NCBI RefSeq assembly: GCF_000801105.2
Contig: NC_079512.1
Span: 25,747,848 to 25,811,847, forward strand
Direction of reading: 5' to 3'
From: Raphanus sativus
Lineage: Eukaryota; Streptophyta; Magnoliopsida; Brassicales; Brassicaceae
Length of the DNA: 64,000 bases
Below the pieces are notes generated by a model that searched no databases, was not told the DNA's origin, and saw only the letters and a list, made by a program, of their open reading frames with translations. Below are positions 34,860-47,100 of the stretch, piece by piece. Made by a program: the position numbers and the translations under genes. The stretch's first letter is position 1. Every line of letters begins with the position of its first letter.

Positions 34860-35551
34860 TCATAAAAAGCTTAGTCGAAGATCCAAGGGCGGATGTTCCG
34901 TCTCAGCTCCACACGATGAGTATGTGGAAAACACCGTCGTATTGACTTGCTCTCGTATGTATTCGTTGTGGCTCGCAGTAGTAATACTTGCTCTCGTTCT
35001 TTCAACCTTTGATAACGGGAAGAGTTGCAATGTCTCTATCACCTTATCATCTACCTCACAGGTTTCAAAAGTATCTAAAACAAAAACAGACACACATTTT
35101 AGTACACGTACATTATGTATAACTAGTGTAACATGTTTCTAGTGTAACATGTTTTATAAAAATGGTAGAGAGATCTTTATTAACCTTTAGGTGGTGGTCG
35201 ATAGTGACATGGTTTGTCTCGATGAGGAAGAGAAAGATTTGTTTCTTGACAATGATCAAAATCGACGGTGGAGATTTTACGGCGCTTTTGTCTTTCCCTA
35301 GCTTTATGATTTTGGAACCAATAGAACACGTTCTTGCTCTCGATCTTACCGTAGACACTCAGCTCCGTAGAGATCTTCTGAATCTGATCGGTGCTCGGTG
35401 TTCGTAGCCCCGCATTGAACAGATCCGTCAGAAGCTTCACTTGCTCCCCCGTTGGATTCCAGCGTCCACACTTTGTCCCCGTTCCTCCACCTCCCATGTT
35501 ATTGTTGTTGTCGTTACCTAAGCCTCTAGTTTTAATGGAGAATCCTTCCAA
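34860..35551 (-). CDS. WOX7: WUSCHEL-related homeobox protein (WOX5/WOX7 type)
   Basis: Two exons on the minus strand (35185-35551 and 34860-35074) join in frame through a GT..AG intron to 193 residues. Exon 1 encodes the homeodomain ([18 protein letters not shown] to [19 protein letters not shown]), with the WOX-type [12 protein letters not shown] helix. Exon 2 encodes the WUS box TLQLFPL and a C-terminal EAR-like end LDLRLSFL, as in WOX5. The N-terminus with Asn and Gly runs matches Arabidopsis WOX7 (At5g05770), which sits next to RPN8A as here. Family members act in the nucleus as repressors that hold stem-cell identity, WOX5 in the root quiescent centre. Arabidopsis WOX7 as annotated, from memory, ends at the equivalent of the exon 1 border and lacks the WUS box and EAR end; this copy keeps both. 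Confidence 0.9.
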
Positions 35552-37245
35552 TATATATATTAGTGTTTGGTTTCAATACGTTTTTGTATATGAGATTAGG
35601 TGTGTTAATTAAGATGGACTTAGTGATGTGAATGGATGAGGGTTTGGATATATACACATGATTTGATGGTGTTCTTTTAAATTTTTTGTATATAATGTGT
35701 TATCTTTTGCTATAATAATAATTTAAAGGATACAGTAACGATAATAATTAAATAATGTGTCTAAGTTCTGTGTCGTTTACTTAGTGTTATGTATGATAGA
35801 TGTAGAAGAAATAAAACAGAATCAGTGTGTTGTTTATTACGAAATGCATGCTTTTGTTCTTGGGATTTGAAAGAGTGTTTTTCTTTTTAAATAAGATTTG
35901 GTCGTTTCTTTATCCTATAATATTAGATAGGGGTCTGTGCTACATATGCATTTACATATACGTAATTTTATCAGTATTATACACTGATTTGGTTGTAAAT
36001 TAAATGTGGTATTATTATGTTGCCTATATAGCCTGTGGGGTTGAGTGAATTATTTGTTTTGATGTGAGTACATGTTACTGTTAGCGTGTGATCAGTTCTC
36101 GAACTATTATCTAAACTTAGCCGCAGAAGTTCACCTACTAATTCTTATACTTATTGTGTGAACATCTTGAAAAGCTTAATGAATTAACGGATTTTTTCCA
36201 TAAAAGCTGTGACACTTGGTAAAGTAGGCTGGTCGGCAGTGGTTATTATAAAACCGAGTGGAACCCTTTTTAAGTATTTATTAATTGAAATTAATAGCTC
36301 AACCTGTCTATGAAACTATATGCTTAATTTCCCATGTATTTGTCAGGTGTCTGCATTATAGAATTCTAAAGAATCTATATTGCTAGAATTTTATATATGT
36401 TTATTGGTCTATTAATATATTTAACGCGTTTTCATATTTTACATTTGAATAATTTGATGTACTTAATAGTAGTATTCTATATATATATATATGTGGGGTA
36501 ACTTGAAAAATTTGAGTTAAAATGTGTTTGGGCCCTTGGCATAGAGAAGTATATGTATATCGTTGTGAGTTTTGTGTTCAAGTATTGTATTAGTGGTGAT
36601 GATTTTGAGGAAGACATGCACGAAACGCTAAGCGAAGACTAAAGATCCAAAGAATAAAATGACAATTCAAATAAACCAAACATTGTTTTTATAAACAAGA
36701 GTCTCTCTGCTACACAACATACAAATACGTACAACATTAATTATATCACGGTTTTCAAATTCAATTGTAAACTCTAAAGAAGCAAAAATGAATGAGGATC
36801 GAGTTGGCCTCAAAGTCAAAGTATACTTTGGCGTTTGTTACTTGGATTCATCCAAAACTATTCGATAACAATTTCATTATTATCAATTCTCAAAAAAAAA
36901 AAAAAATTTCATTATAGTATTTAATTCGTTGGAATAATTTTCAAATCTAACTTACATGGTATTTTACTATTTCTAAAATATATATGAGTGATATGTTATA
37001 TTTCATAGTTATTCAGTTTTGAGATACGTAAGTATATATTGTTTGTTTCTATGTATCTATAGCAGTATATTTACATACATATGATATGGGATGTGTACTA
37101 GTCCAAGAGGAGTGTGTTCTCATCCAAGTCAAAAAAGTTGAAGGTGGTCTCACATTGTAATGCCCACTACATGCAATTCCCAATGATGTTCCATGCACCA
37201 TATACTTTAATATACATATTAATCACCTAGTAGAGTAAACAAATA
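35552..37245. other. Intergenic, AT-rich; WOX upstream region
   Basis: This should contain the promoter of the minus-strand WOX gene. I found no other gene. A short (TA)n run lies near 36478-36491 and a poly(A) run near 36893. Confidence 0.5.
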
Positions 37246-37474
37246 CTCCCTCATTTCAATATAAATGATGTTTTAGATTGTTATTGTTTTAAATAGATGA
37301 TGTTTTTACATCTTTAGATAATTTTATCAAAAATTGTGTAACGAATTATATCTTTAATATTTTGGTTTTTAATTAAATAAATTAATTTTAAATTATATTT
37401 TAATAATTTTTTTTAGAAAAAAATTAATATGCGTGTAAAAAACTAAAATTTCATCTATTATGAAAAGGTGGGAG
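37246..37474. mobile_element. Stowaway-like MITE with TA target duplication
   Basis: The 229-bp element starts CTCCCTCATTTCAATATAAA and ends TTATGAAAAGGTGGGAG, an imperfect inverted repeat of the Stowaway type. It is flanked by TA on both sides (37244-37245 and 37475-37476), the Tc1/mariner target duplication. The interior is AT-rich and non-coding. Confidence 0.75.
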
Positions 37475-37784
37475 TATATGCATTAGTTTCTATCAAGATT
37501 ATATAATGTTTTTGAGAAATTAAGCTTCATGCGACATAACTTGGCTACTAGAGTCTAGAGTACTAGTTCGTGGCAATGGGTTTTCAGCTCTAACTCCTAG
37601 GTCAATGTCGTTTATCTTATTTCTTTGATCATCAAAAGTTTCAAACCACGAAATCTGATAAGAAAATAAATACTACATGTCAAGCAAGTGGTCTAAGTTA
37701 TTTTGATTTCATATTGGCAAGCAAGAAAAAGAAGATATATACGAACATGTGAACTGGCGTCCTTTACTTTATCCTTTAATGTCT

Positions 37785-38498
37785 TTTTTTTTGAAACACA
37801 CTCTTATATTAAATCTTTAGAAAAAGGTTAGGTGCCTGCCATAAAGGCTTCTTCCACAACCAAACATTGTTTTGCTAGCTTATCAGCAACTTTGTTTTTT
37901 GCTTTTGGTATCTAAGAGAAGGAGATTTCCTCAAAATACAAACAAAGATTGAAAACATCAGATAGGATTCCATAGAGTTCAGGTTGAAAAACACCAGACT
38001 TGGCAGCTTTGACTAGTTGATCTGAGTCAGATTCACATTGCACCTTTTTGATACCCATATCCCTGCATTTCATCAAAGTCTCTCTAAGGGCCAATCCTTC
38101 CGCAGCTAAGGCCGATCCCACACACTGCATCATCTTGGCGCCTTCGATAGTTCCTTCCTCTATTCTCAGCGTCCAGCCCAGTCCTGCCATAAGGTCTGCA
38201 GCTCGCCATGCCGCATCTGTATTAAGTACAGGGCAGTTCGTTATCGATCTTGGGAGTAGGAGGCTCCTTTTTGGTGCTAGAGGTTTCTTCTCCTGAGCAC
38301 TCGTCCATTCTTTGGCTGAGATGATAGCTTTTGAAACAACATCTTCCTCTGACACAACCTTCCCTTCGAAGACTAGTTGGTTTCGGGCTAACCATACTTG
38401 CCATAATATCGAGGGGGCCAACTGTCCAGAGGTGAGTCCGCTAGGTGGTAGGACCAAACGTTCGCAAAGATTCAGCCAGACACTCTTTAAATCTATCA
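37785..38498 (-). mobile_element. 5'-truncated LINE (RNase H end) with 14-bp target duplication
   Basis: The minus strand encodes the C-terminal RNase H-like part of a LINE ORF2: WQVWLARNQLVFEGK, LNTDAAWRAADLMAGLGW, AAEGLALRETL, CESDSDQLVKA. A TAG stop after EEISFS interrupts it, and the frame then continues PKAKNKVADKLAKQCLV to the natural end. The element ends in a poly(A) tail (plus-strand T run 37784-37792). The 14-mer ATCCTTTAATGTCT flanks it exactly at 37771-37784 and 38499-38512. This is a standard target-primed insertion, truncated at its 5' end on arrival. Confidence 0.9.
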
Positions 38499-38512
38499 AT
38501 CCTTTAATGTCT

Positions 38513-39377
38513 ATTAGCTAGATTTTATCCTCTTTTCCATGCAAATTGTGAGTCTATATGACGAATCCGGTGGATCTAATAAAATCAGCATAAAATCAGC
38601 ATGAAGTTACTATTTATGCGTTAGCAATTTTAATATAAAAGTCTTTTTGCTAACTTCTGGGACTCTTTTTTTAAACTAGAGATATCCGGCAATCCGTAAT
38701 CCGACATGTGGTTTTCGTTTGTCTGAGGGTCCGTAATCCGCACATGCTTTTTCTGATTGTCAACTGATTAATCCTCTGAAGGCCTGCAATCCGGATACTT
38801 GCGGACGGTAACTCCACAAAACAGGTGATCAACACGAATCAAACTCATATGGCTTTCTGTATTAGAGCTAAAGGTTCCTTATGTAATCACCACTGGACCA
38901 ACTTTTGGTGATTAACTTTTGGGACTTTAATATAAAGTTTTTATTATAACATTGTATAATCTCTTTTATTAAAAAAAATTGTATTATTTTGACCCTAACA
39001 CACTCATAAATGTCTATTTCAAGTTTATATCATTACTTCCGGAATAATTCATTGATTAAATCTTAATTAGAGATTAATTATCAAAGTAAATAATAAGAAA
39101 ATGAAAACTCAGGAAACAAGGGCATGAAATTATGGCACGCTTGAAAACGTAGGCCTTGTAGTAGATACCGAAAACTCACATATTGGGTCTAACAAAATAT
39201 AAGCCCATTAACGTTTTACAAGCCCAAGCCAGTAAAGAGAAATAAAAAAAAGACTAGAGAGTAGAAGCAATAAGCTCAGAGGAGTTTTCCTGGAGAAGAA
39301 GCTAAACTCGAAGCTCCGTCGCGAACAGATCGGAACTCCACAATTGATCGGAATTACTACTAGTAGCAAAGTCGAAG
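38513..39377. other. Intergenic and RPN8A promoter region
   Basis: The left part has no recognisable feature. Toward the RPN8A start there are two GCCCA boxes (ATAAGCCCATT near 39200 and CAAGCCCAAGCC near 39222), the site II-type motifs frequent in promoters of plant housekeeping and proteasome genes. Confidence 0.5.
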
Positions 39378-41491
39378 ATGGATGTGATAAAGACGCAGCA
39401 GATATCAGCAAGGACGATCGAGAAAGTGGTCGTTCACCCACTCGTCTTGCTCAGTATCGTCGACCACTACAACCGCGTCGCTAAAGACTCGCGCAAGCGC
39501 GTCGTCGGCGTTCTTCTCGGTAGCAGCTCCCGTGGCATCGTTGACGTCACCAACAGCTACGCAGGTATCGCCTCCTTTAACTTCTCAGATCTCAGATTCT
39601 GTCGAGTCGAGGCCTTTTAATTCTTAGTTAGGGTTCTAGCGAGATGCACGTATTTGCAGCAGCTTAGAGCTTTACGCACAGTCTCCTTACGGTTTTGGAT
39701 CTAATCGAGCTCGATTCTACTCGATTTAGTTGTAATTTTTAGTTTTCATAGATGCTTGCTTATCTTCTGGATACTGTTCACTATGATCTTCTTTAAATTA
39801 AAAATAGATGCTGCTTTGATATGGATGGCTTGTATAACGTTTTGGTGTGTATATTTATTTGTAGTGCCATTCGAGGAGGATGACAAGGATCCAAGTATCT
39901 GGTTTCTTGATCATAACTACCATGAGTCAATGTTCCACATGTTCAAGAGAATTAATGGTAACTTCTTCTCTGAGAGCTGAAGTTTAGACTGTATTTAACG
40001 TTGTAGAATTCATGACAAAAAGTTAATTTGCTTTGCAGCCAAGGAGCATGTTGTAGGTTGGTATAGCACAGGTCCCAAACTTCGGGAGAATGATTTGGAC
40101 GTTCACGCGTTGTTCAGTGGGTGAGTTTCCAGCTTAATCATTCAAATTTTGTTGATCATATTCTTATGGATTGGTTTTAAGTTATGGTAGTGCATTTTTT
40201 AGGACATCTTCTTGTAGCTTATGTATAATTTCTAATTAAGAAGCTTTGGTTTGTTGTTGGTGCTGTAGCTATGTTCCAAATCCGGTGTTGGTCATTATCG
40301 ATGTCCAGCCTAAAGAACTTGGAATCCCCACTAAAGCTTACTATGCAGTTGAGGAGGTCAAGGAGGTAACAAAGATACGCTTCCTAAGTTTTTTTTTTCA
40401 CAGTTGTGTCCTTATATTTACCCAGATTGATTAAATGCTTCGTTATCTCTTCAGAATGCTACTCAGAAAAGCCAGAAAGTCTTTGTTCATGTTTCTACAG
40501 AAATTGCCGCTCACGAAGTCGAGGAAATCGGTATGTCTACAAGGTTTAAACAATCGTCTTTTATGATTAGGATGTGAGGAAGGTCATCTGACGTGTACCT
40601 GGTTTATTCTGGTTCTCTAATAGGCGTGGAACATTTGCTCAGGGATGTGAAAGACACAACTATCAGTACCCTTGCGACTGAGGTATCTGTCTTTGCAGTA
40701 TTTCGACGTCTCATTATCATCCCTTTAGTGCTGAAATCATGGAGGATTCGTATCGATGTTCCTGCAGAGTTTTTATATGAACAAAATGGTTACGGTTTGA
40801 GGACTGAAATAATGTGTATTGTATTTTGCACCAGGTCACTGCCAAACTTACTGCTTTGAAGGGGCTAGATGCACGTCTCCGGGAGATCCGGAGTTACCTT
40901 GACCTTGTAATTGATGGGAAACTCCCTCTTAATCATGAGATTTTATACCATCTGCAGGTTAGAACTTGCATGTTTTCATTTAGTGTTCTGGTTCTCCAGA
41001 CCTTTGTGATCTTTGCTCTTTGAAATTTTATAATCACTGTGGATTTTTGGCTAAGAAACATTGCTCTTAAAATCCGCAGGACGTTTTCAACTTGCTTCCG
41101 AATCTGAATGTGAACGAGCTGGTCAAAGCCTTCTCAGGTGAGTTTCTTCCGCCAGTATTATTATCGTTGTACTTCTTTCTTGAAGCATTGGATGCATTAG
41201 TCTTACTGAGTTTATTACGTGCAGTGAAAACAAATGACATGATGCTCGTTATCTATTTATCGTCCCTCATCAGAAGCGTAATTGCGCTCCACAACTTGAT
41301 CAACAACAAGGTTAGATCATAACTCTTTCACTCTCTTTATGTTCTTAGCACAGCACACAACAATATGTACTTCCTGTTGAAACATTTTCTGTTTGTGAAC
41401 TTATTCTTGGGATGCAATGTTTCAGTTACTGAACAAGGAACATGAAAAAGCAGAGGACTCAAAGCCCGTGGCCATACCTGCCACAAGCTAA
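39378..41491 (+). CDS. RPN8A: 26S proteasome regulatory subunit RPN8 (MPN domain protein)
   Basis: Ten exons (39378-39564, 39865-39957, 40039-40120, 40269-40365, 40455-40530, 40624-40682, 40835-40957, 41080-41137, 41225-41310, 41426-41491) join in frame to 308 residues, the same length as Arabidopsis RPN8A (At5g05780). The N-terminal MPN domain is clear ([43 protein letters not shown] block as [26 protein letters not shown]). RPN8 lacks the metal-binding JAMM residues and acts as the structural partner of the deubiquitinase RPN11 in the proteasome lid. The C-terminal helices ([42 protein letters not shown]) enter the lid helical bundle. All introns are GT..AG and no defect is visible. In Arabidopsis the gene affects leaf polarity. 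Confidence 0.97.
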
Positions 41492-42038
41492 ATCGTACTG
41501 ATGAGATGTGATTTAGCTAGTCATCATTGTCTCTTGCGATGATGATATCAGGTTTCTTTCCAGAATGTTGACTTTCATCTGTTGTTCTGCTTCTGAATGT
41601 GTCAAAGAGGCTTTTTCATTTTTATCTTTCAAGTTGGTTAGGGCTTAGAGTCCTTTTTTTTAGTGGGGTTCAAGATGATACAAAGTTTCACCATCAATGT
41701 GTCGAAATCTCCACAAACATACTTGCAATTCAAGCTGGTTTTGTTATTCAAATTGGCCTCTAGATCGAGATCTTAGTTCATCAACATAATACTCCGAGTC
41801 CCTCGCAGCTGTGTATTTTCTTCATTCAAGCTAACAAACAAATATTCTTTTGGGAGGTTAAGATAACATATCACTGAAAAATTTAAACAATTACAAAAAT
41901 ACAATCTTAATTTATAAATGAATAAATTAAATAAAACTTATTAGTTAAAAGGCAAGCCTTTTTTTTTTTTGTAACACTGCCCTATTTTATTTATATTTTA
42001 ATAAATTGCATACATAATTTTATTAACTTATTTTTTTA
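41492..42038. other. Intergenic; RPN8A 3' flank
   Basis: The first 200 bp or so are likely RPN8A 3' UTR. The rest is AT-rich with a poly(T) run near 41960. No gene is seen. Confidence 0.5.
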
Positions 42039-42479
42039 CTACTTTAACCATTTATAAAACACTACGGCTGGTGGTGGTTTCTTCTTCTCACTAGATCCGT
42101 AAAGACCATCAATCTCTGCCATCCATGAACATTTAGTGCATCTTTTAAAATCTCTAAGCGCATCGTAAATGTCGAACACACCTTTCTCTACATTTCCTTG
42201 ATGAAAATCACAATAGTATAGTGTAGAATTTAAAAAATTAACATAAAACTGCCAACGATATGATTCACCTTTCTTAAGAGCACGCGACCCTATATCATCA
42301 TCTGCTGATTTACAATGCACATCAAGAGTATATGTATTATTATTCTTAATTTCAACTTTCATTAGCGGTCCTGTAATGGGAATTTTAAAACATTCTGAAC
42401 ATATCAATGATGATATCACCATTATGGTTATAGTAAACCAAAATATAGATGTGAACTTTTTCTTCGATGAGTTTTTCAT
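42039..42479 (-). CDS. Secreted plant self-incompatibility S1-family (SPH) protein
   Basis: A single-exon frame of 146 residues. It starts with a basic then hydrophobic signal peptide (about residues 9-30, FTSIFWFTITIMVISSLICS). The mature part matches the S1/SPH family: KVEIKNNNTYTLDVHCKSADDDIGSRALKKGESYRWQFYVNF, TLYYCDFHQG, VFDIYDALRDFKRCTKCSWMAEIDGLYG. Four cysteines (HCKS, YYCDF, RCTKC) are in the family positions, likely forming two disulfides, and the Asp-Asp-Asp-x-Gly turn is present. The founder of the family is the Papaver stigma S determinant. Most Brassicaceae members are small secreted proteins of unknown role and belong to fast-evolving clusters. Nothing suggests it is broken. 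Confidence 0.9.
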   Translation of the reverse strand: MKNSSKKKFTSIFWFTITIMVISSLICSECFKIPITGPLMKVEIKNNNTYTLDVHCKSADDDIGSRALKKGESYRWQFYVNFLNSTLYYCDFHQGNVEKGVFDIYDALRDFKRCTKCSWMAEIDGLYGSSEKKKPPPAVVFYKWLK

Positions 42480-43318
42480 GATGATCGGCTTGTAGTGAAA
42501 GTATTAGTGTTATCAGGATTTCATAATTTATATAGAGCAAAATAACTTATATTAATTTAATTTAAATACCTAAATTAGTTTTAAAAAAGTCCCTAGAGCT
42601 CTTGAGTATTAGAACGCAAAGTTGCTCAAACAATTCCAAAGGTTATAGATTTAGACAAATTAATTGTCTAGGATACATTTTCCCATTGAAAATAACTTTC
42701 TCAAAAATAATTATGAATCTCAAATATGCCCTTTAAATAAAGTTTATACTCACTTTTTGACTATATTATATAATATATAATTGAAATAACCATTACAAAA
42801 TACCATTAAAAGAGTATTACAATAAAAAGACATGACAGATGCTAAATTTATTTTGAATAGCTAGATTAGTTAAAAGTCACAAAATATACTGTAATTTGAG
42901 GAATTATTGGTGATTTCGGTAATATTATCTTTTTTAATTAATTCATAATCTATATGTAATAAGATTTAGTAGGTGAACTAAAAAAATATGAATTACTATA
43001 AATTAATATATAATTAGTTTGTGTTGAAATAATAAATTAATATAAATATGATTCTCTTCTGTGTTTTTTTGGAGAATACAGAATCATTAAACGACTCTGA
43101 ACAGAAGAAACAGAGTACCACGAGGAGTCACTGTTTGTCTCGTGTCCCGATTTGGTTTGTTTATATTAGTATATACGTCCCACCAGGTGAAGTAGAGCGA
43201 GAGAGAGAGAGAGAGAGAGAGAGAAGGAGGGGAAAAATATCTGCCTTGAGATTCTAACAAGATTCAAAGATCACTTGCAACTTGCGAGGAGGATTTCATT
43301 TCATCATCTTGGCGGGTG
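42480..43318. other. Intergenic, AT-rich, with the RINGv gene leader
   Basis: The left part has no gene. The right part, from about 43050, is less AT-rich and probably is the promoter and 5' UTR of the downstream gene, including a GA microsatellite. Confidence 0.5.
43196..43222 (+). repeat. (GA)n microsatellite in the RINGv gene leader
   Basis: About 13 GA units lie roughly 100 bp upstream of the ATG. GA/CT runs are common in plant 5' leaders and can bind BPC (GAGA-binding) factors. Confidence 0.7.
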
Positions 43319-44121
43319 ATGGAACCCGTAGTACAGCCACATCTCGATACTATTGTCTGTCCCAAAGCAATCCATGGCTCAAGTTGCTGTGGTGACGACA
43401 GAGAAGAGCTCATCACCAACAACAAGGTAGAGTCTCATCAGAGCTGCTCCAGCGGAGAGGATGAAGATGAGATAGTGAAGGATGAAAAGAGGAGATCTAA
43501 TGTGTCAGTGTGCTCAGTGGAAGTAGATCTGGAGCTTGGTCTGCCTGAGAAACCGGTTCATTTGTGGCAAGATGAGAAAGATTGCAGAATTTGTCACATG
43601 AGCTTGGATTCAGTGAACCTTGAATCTGGTGTTCCTATTGAGCTTGGTTGTTCTTGCAAAGATGATCTCGCTGCTGCTCATAAGCATTGTGCTGAGACTT
43701 GGTTCAAGATCAAAGGAAACACGTAATAAAAAAATATTGTTGTCTTTATCTAGAGAGAATGATGCTTTGTGTTTTTTCACTAGATAGTAAAAAATATAAA
43801 CCTTAAGATAGTGCGACTATATCTACTGTTTTTTTTTTTTGTAATTGTGAAGTGATTTCATGGTTTGGTTGCTGTAGAATATGTGAAGTATGCGGGTCCA
43901 TTGCTGGTAATGTTGTTGGAACTGTTGAGCCGGAGACTGAGAATAGTCGGAGTGAAGTAAATGGTACAATGGTTCAAGCTCTGAGAACATCTGGTCCAAG
44001 ATTGGCAGAAGCTAGAACAAGCTTCTGGCAAGGTCATCGGTTCTTGAATTTCCTTTTAGCTTGTATGGTCTTTGCCTTTGTGATCTCATGGCTCTTCCAC
44101 TTCAACGTTCCCTCCACATAG
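43319..44121 (+). CDS. RING-CH (RINGv) zinc-finger protein with C-terminal membrane segment
   Basis: Two exons (43319-43722, 43878-44121) join in frame to 215 residues. The C4HC3 RING-CH finger is split by the intron: CRICH, then CSC, H..C, then ICEVC. The N-terminal third is acidic and Ser-rich (SSGEDEDEIVKDEK). Near the C-terminus lies a single transmembrane stretch (FLNFLLACMVFAFVISWLFHF). It resembles Arabidopsis At5g05830, in agreement with the local gene order. RING-CH proteins of this type are usually membrane-bound E3 ubiquitin ligases; the substrate is unknown. The start ATG lies in TGATGG. Confidence 0.92.
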
Positions 44122-47100
44122 CAAAAACAGAGTTCATCATCATAAAAAAGGTAAGAGAAGTAAAAGGGTTAAAAGCCGTTAGTCAGATCTCGCAAAAGTA
44201 CATCCCTCTTGTGCCTTGTTACACTTTTAAGTTCAATGAAGTTTAGAGAGGAGGAAGAGCAAGTCTAGGAGAGCAAGTGATGTCGATTTTGCGGTTACTA
44301 TTTTCCATCTAAAACTGTTTTGTGGTTGACGATAATGTATATAGAGCTCTAGTCACTCTAAAACTTAATGCAAGTGCAGTGTTGCGAAGTCTCTTTTCTC
44401 ATTTCATTGCATTAATGAGAAATCTGATCAGTTTACATTGCATTTGTATCCCACGAGTGGGTGTCTTCGAATTGGATTAAAAGGGCTTGTTCTTTGGCTG
44501 AAACATCCCCACACAGTGTGCCATATGATCTTTACATTGCTGCTGCTCCTCGCAACAGTCTTCCTCGTTTATCTTTCTTTATTTCCATGCATGAAATCTC
44601 TCAAACAGATTTGCCGTTGGTTAAGACCCTGTTATTTATTGTTTCAAAGGTTTATGTCGGAAACTTTTGTTACGATTCCATAACTTTTCAAATACGCAAA
44701 ATCAAGAAGATATGAAACAGAAGTTACTGATAAGTAATTGAGTTCACCATTATATCAAAATATTACCATGTCCACAAAAACATATGATATATTTTATTAT
44801 TTGACCGAGAGGACTATTAATGATTGAAACATCTTTTTGCCGACAATCAAGGAAATGAAAACTTTAACAACTAGGTATCATGAAAAATCAGAGATTGAAT
44901 AGAAGATTAATCAAGAATGTATCATTGAACTCCAAGTGGAAAAACTCAACTCATTGAATGTCATAGTGATCGATGGATGCATATTCTTTATGAGACATAA
45001 AAATACTTTTTTGTCTTTTCATGAATCAAGTACAGTTTAGAATTGATGACTGTTTATGGAGCTTCACGCATATGTATATTGCCAGCAATGAAGAACTTCT
45101 AAAACACTAGCTTGCAGTTCTTACAGATCCTAGACGGCTTGTCTGAAACAGAGCAAGAACTCGCGATGATGTCACACTATTCATAATGTTTCTCAACCAA
45201 AGATGTGGGTATCCGTCTCGTGACAGTTTGACTAAGCTGTCGCAATATGTAGTATCTGAAACAAAGGAAGAGTTAGTTTAGTGGCCAAAACTTTTGGGTC
45301 ACCTAGTATTAGATTTAAAGGGTCATGTGTACGACTTACGTTAGAAGTCATATATTAGCTTAAGGATAGTTAATTTAGAATAGTTCATCATTTCAAAAGA
45401 CAGATGTCGGCCAGCTTCTTGATGAAGAATCTGAGGTACGAGATGTGTACTTTAATCGGATTTACGAAACAACAAAGTAAGTATCTCAGGTCTCATATTC
45501 ATGGCCAGTAAAGAGTTGGACTAATAGTGAGAAGGAAAAGATTGTGAAATGTGACCCGCAAAAAGACGTCCTAAAACCATTATGATCGTGCAAGTATTGG
45601 TTCTTTTCTTTTCACCCCATATGTTTATAGCTCAATTTATTAGTCTTACGTTTTTTCGCTTGCAACGCAATGGTTGGTAGCTTGCATTATTTGGAGCAGG
45701 TAGAAACTAGAAACCTTAAGAAACATGACCTTTAAAGTGAATTTTCCATTAATCCACTTTATTTAATTTGAAAATATTCACCATCTTATCATTTTAATAA
45801 ATACTACAACCATGTTCAGTGTCATCTACTGCTGGGACGGATCCGGATATCTAGGTCCAGATTTAGATTCATCGGATCCGTAGATCTAGTATTTGGATCC
45901 GGATTTGGAGTTTCCAAATATCCGTCTATATATTATACTATTTGTGGAAATCTGAATTCGTAAAATAAATAATAAAATAAAAATAATATTTTAAAAATAT
46001 AAAATTCTAAAATAATACATAAATTAAAAATTTATACAAGATTTATAAATATAAACATGAATATACTATTTAAAAATTAAAATATAGTATTATAAAACTA
46101 GTTCTATGAATAAATATTAATATATCAAATATAGTTATTAATAAAACTAAAAAAAAATATATATATTTTATAAATATGAATCCGAATATCCAAATTTAAA
46201 AATTAAAATATTTGGATCTTGATTTTACTATTCGAATTCGGATCTGAAGACTCCAAATATTCTATTTTTGAAACGGATATGGAACGGATTTCGGATCAAA
46301 TCTAAATCCGGATGATAGTTCAGACCTAGTGTCATCTATCAATTTCTCTAATAATAATAGGGGCCCATGATAATATTGGTGCGTAGTGATTGTAGCGAGT
46401 CAATATCTTTTATCCGACACGTGTTCATTAGTTAACTACATAGAGTCCTTGTCATAGTTTAAATTTGATTGTAGTCACATGAGTGAAAATATCTTAAGGG
46501 AAGGGAAGACAAATTACTTTCTTTTATAGAAGTCATTTGAAGCTCAAATTGTCTCAACCGGAAAGATCAACAGAAAAGTCATTGTTTTAGCGGAAACTTT
46601 AACCAATTAAGTCGACTTTGACCACATTTAACATGACACTAAGTAGTCACTGACTCTATCAGTTTTCCATTTATAAGTTGAAACAATGGATTATTTAGAG
46701 TATTTTTAAACACCAAGTAGTCACGAGAATTTTCACCGCCAAGTGCACTCCTTCCTCTTCCATTATAGCTGCTGTGGACAGACAGATACGGGACCGGCTT
46801 CTCTCCATTCCGCCATCTCCTCGGAGCCAACCATCGTTTCTGCAATTCTTCTTCGCCTGTACAAGGTCCCCTTGATTGATCCTCTTTTGTAAGTTCTTGT
46901 TGTATCTTTTCTTTTGTTCTTGTATTGGGTTGTTCTCCGTTTGTATTCGCTGATAAGTTGCTAAGCAACATGTAAACTCTTAAAAAGGTATGAAGTTAAC
47001 ATGATTACCAAAAAAAGCCTATTTTAACACCAAAATATTATATGGTTTTATTTTAATATTAATTTTAAATAAATAAATAAATAGTGAGAAATGTATGTAA

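Noticed and set aside
38048..38296. Plus-strand open frame of 82 codons
   Set aside because: Antisense shadow of the LINE RNase H segment.
39208..39441. Minus-strand open frame overlapping the RPN8A start
   Set aside because: Antisense to the RPN8A promoter and first exon; low complexity.
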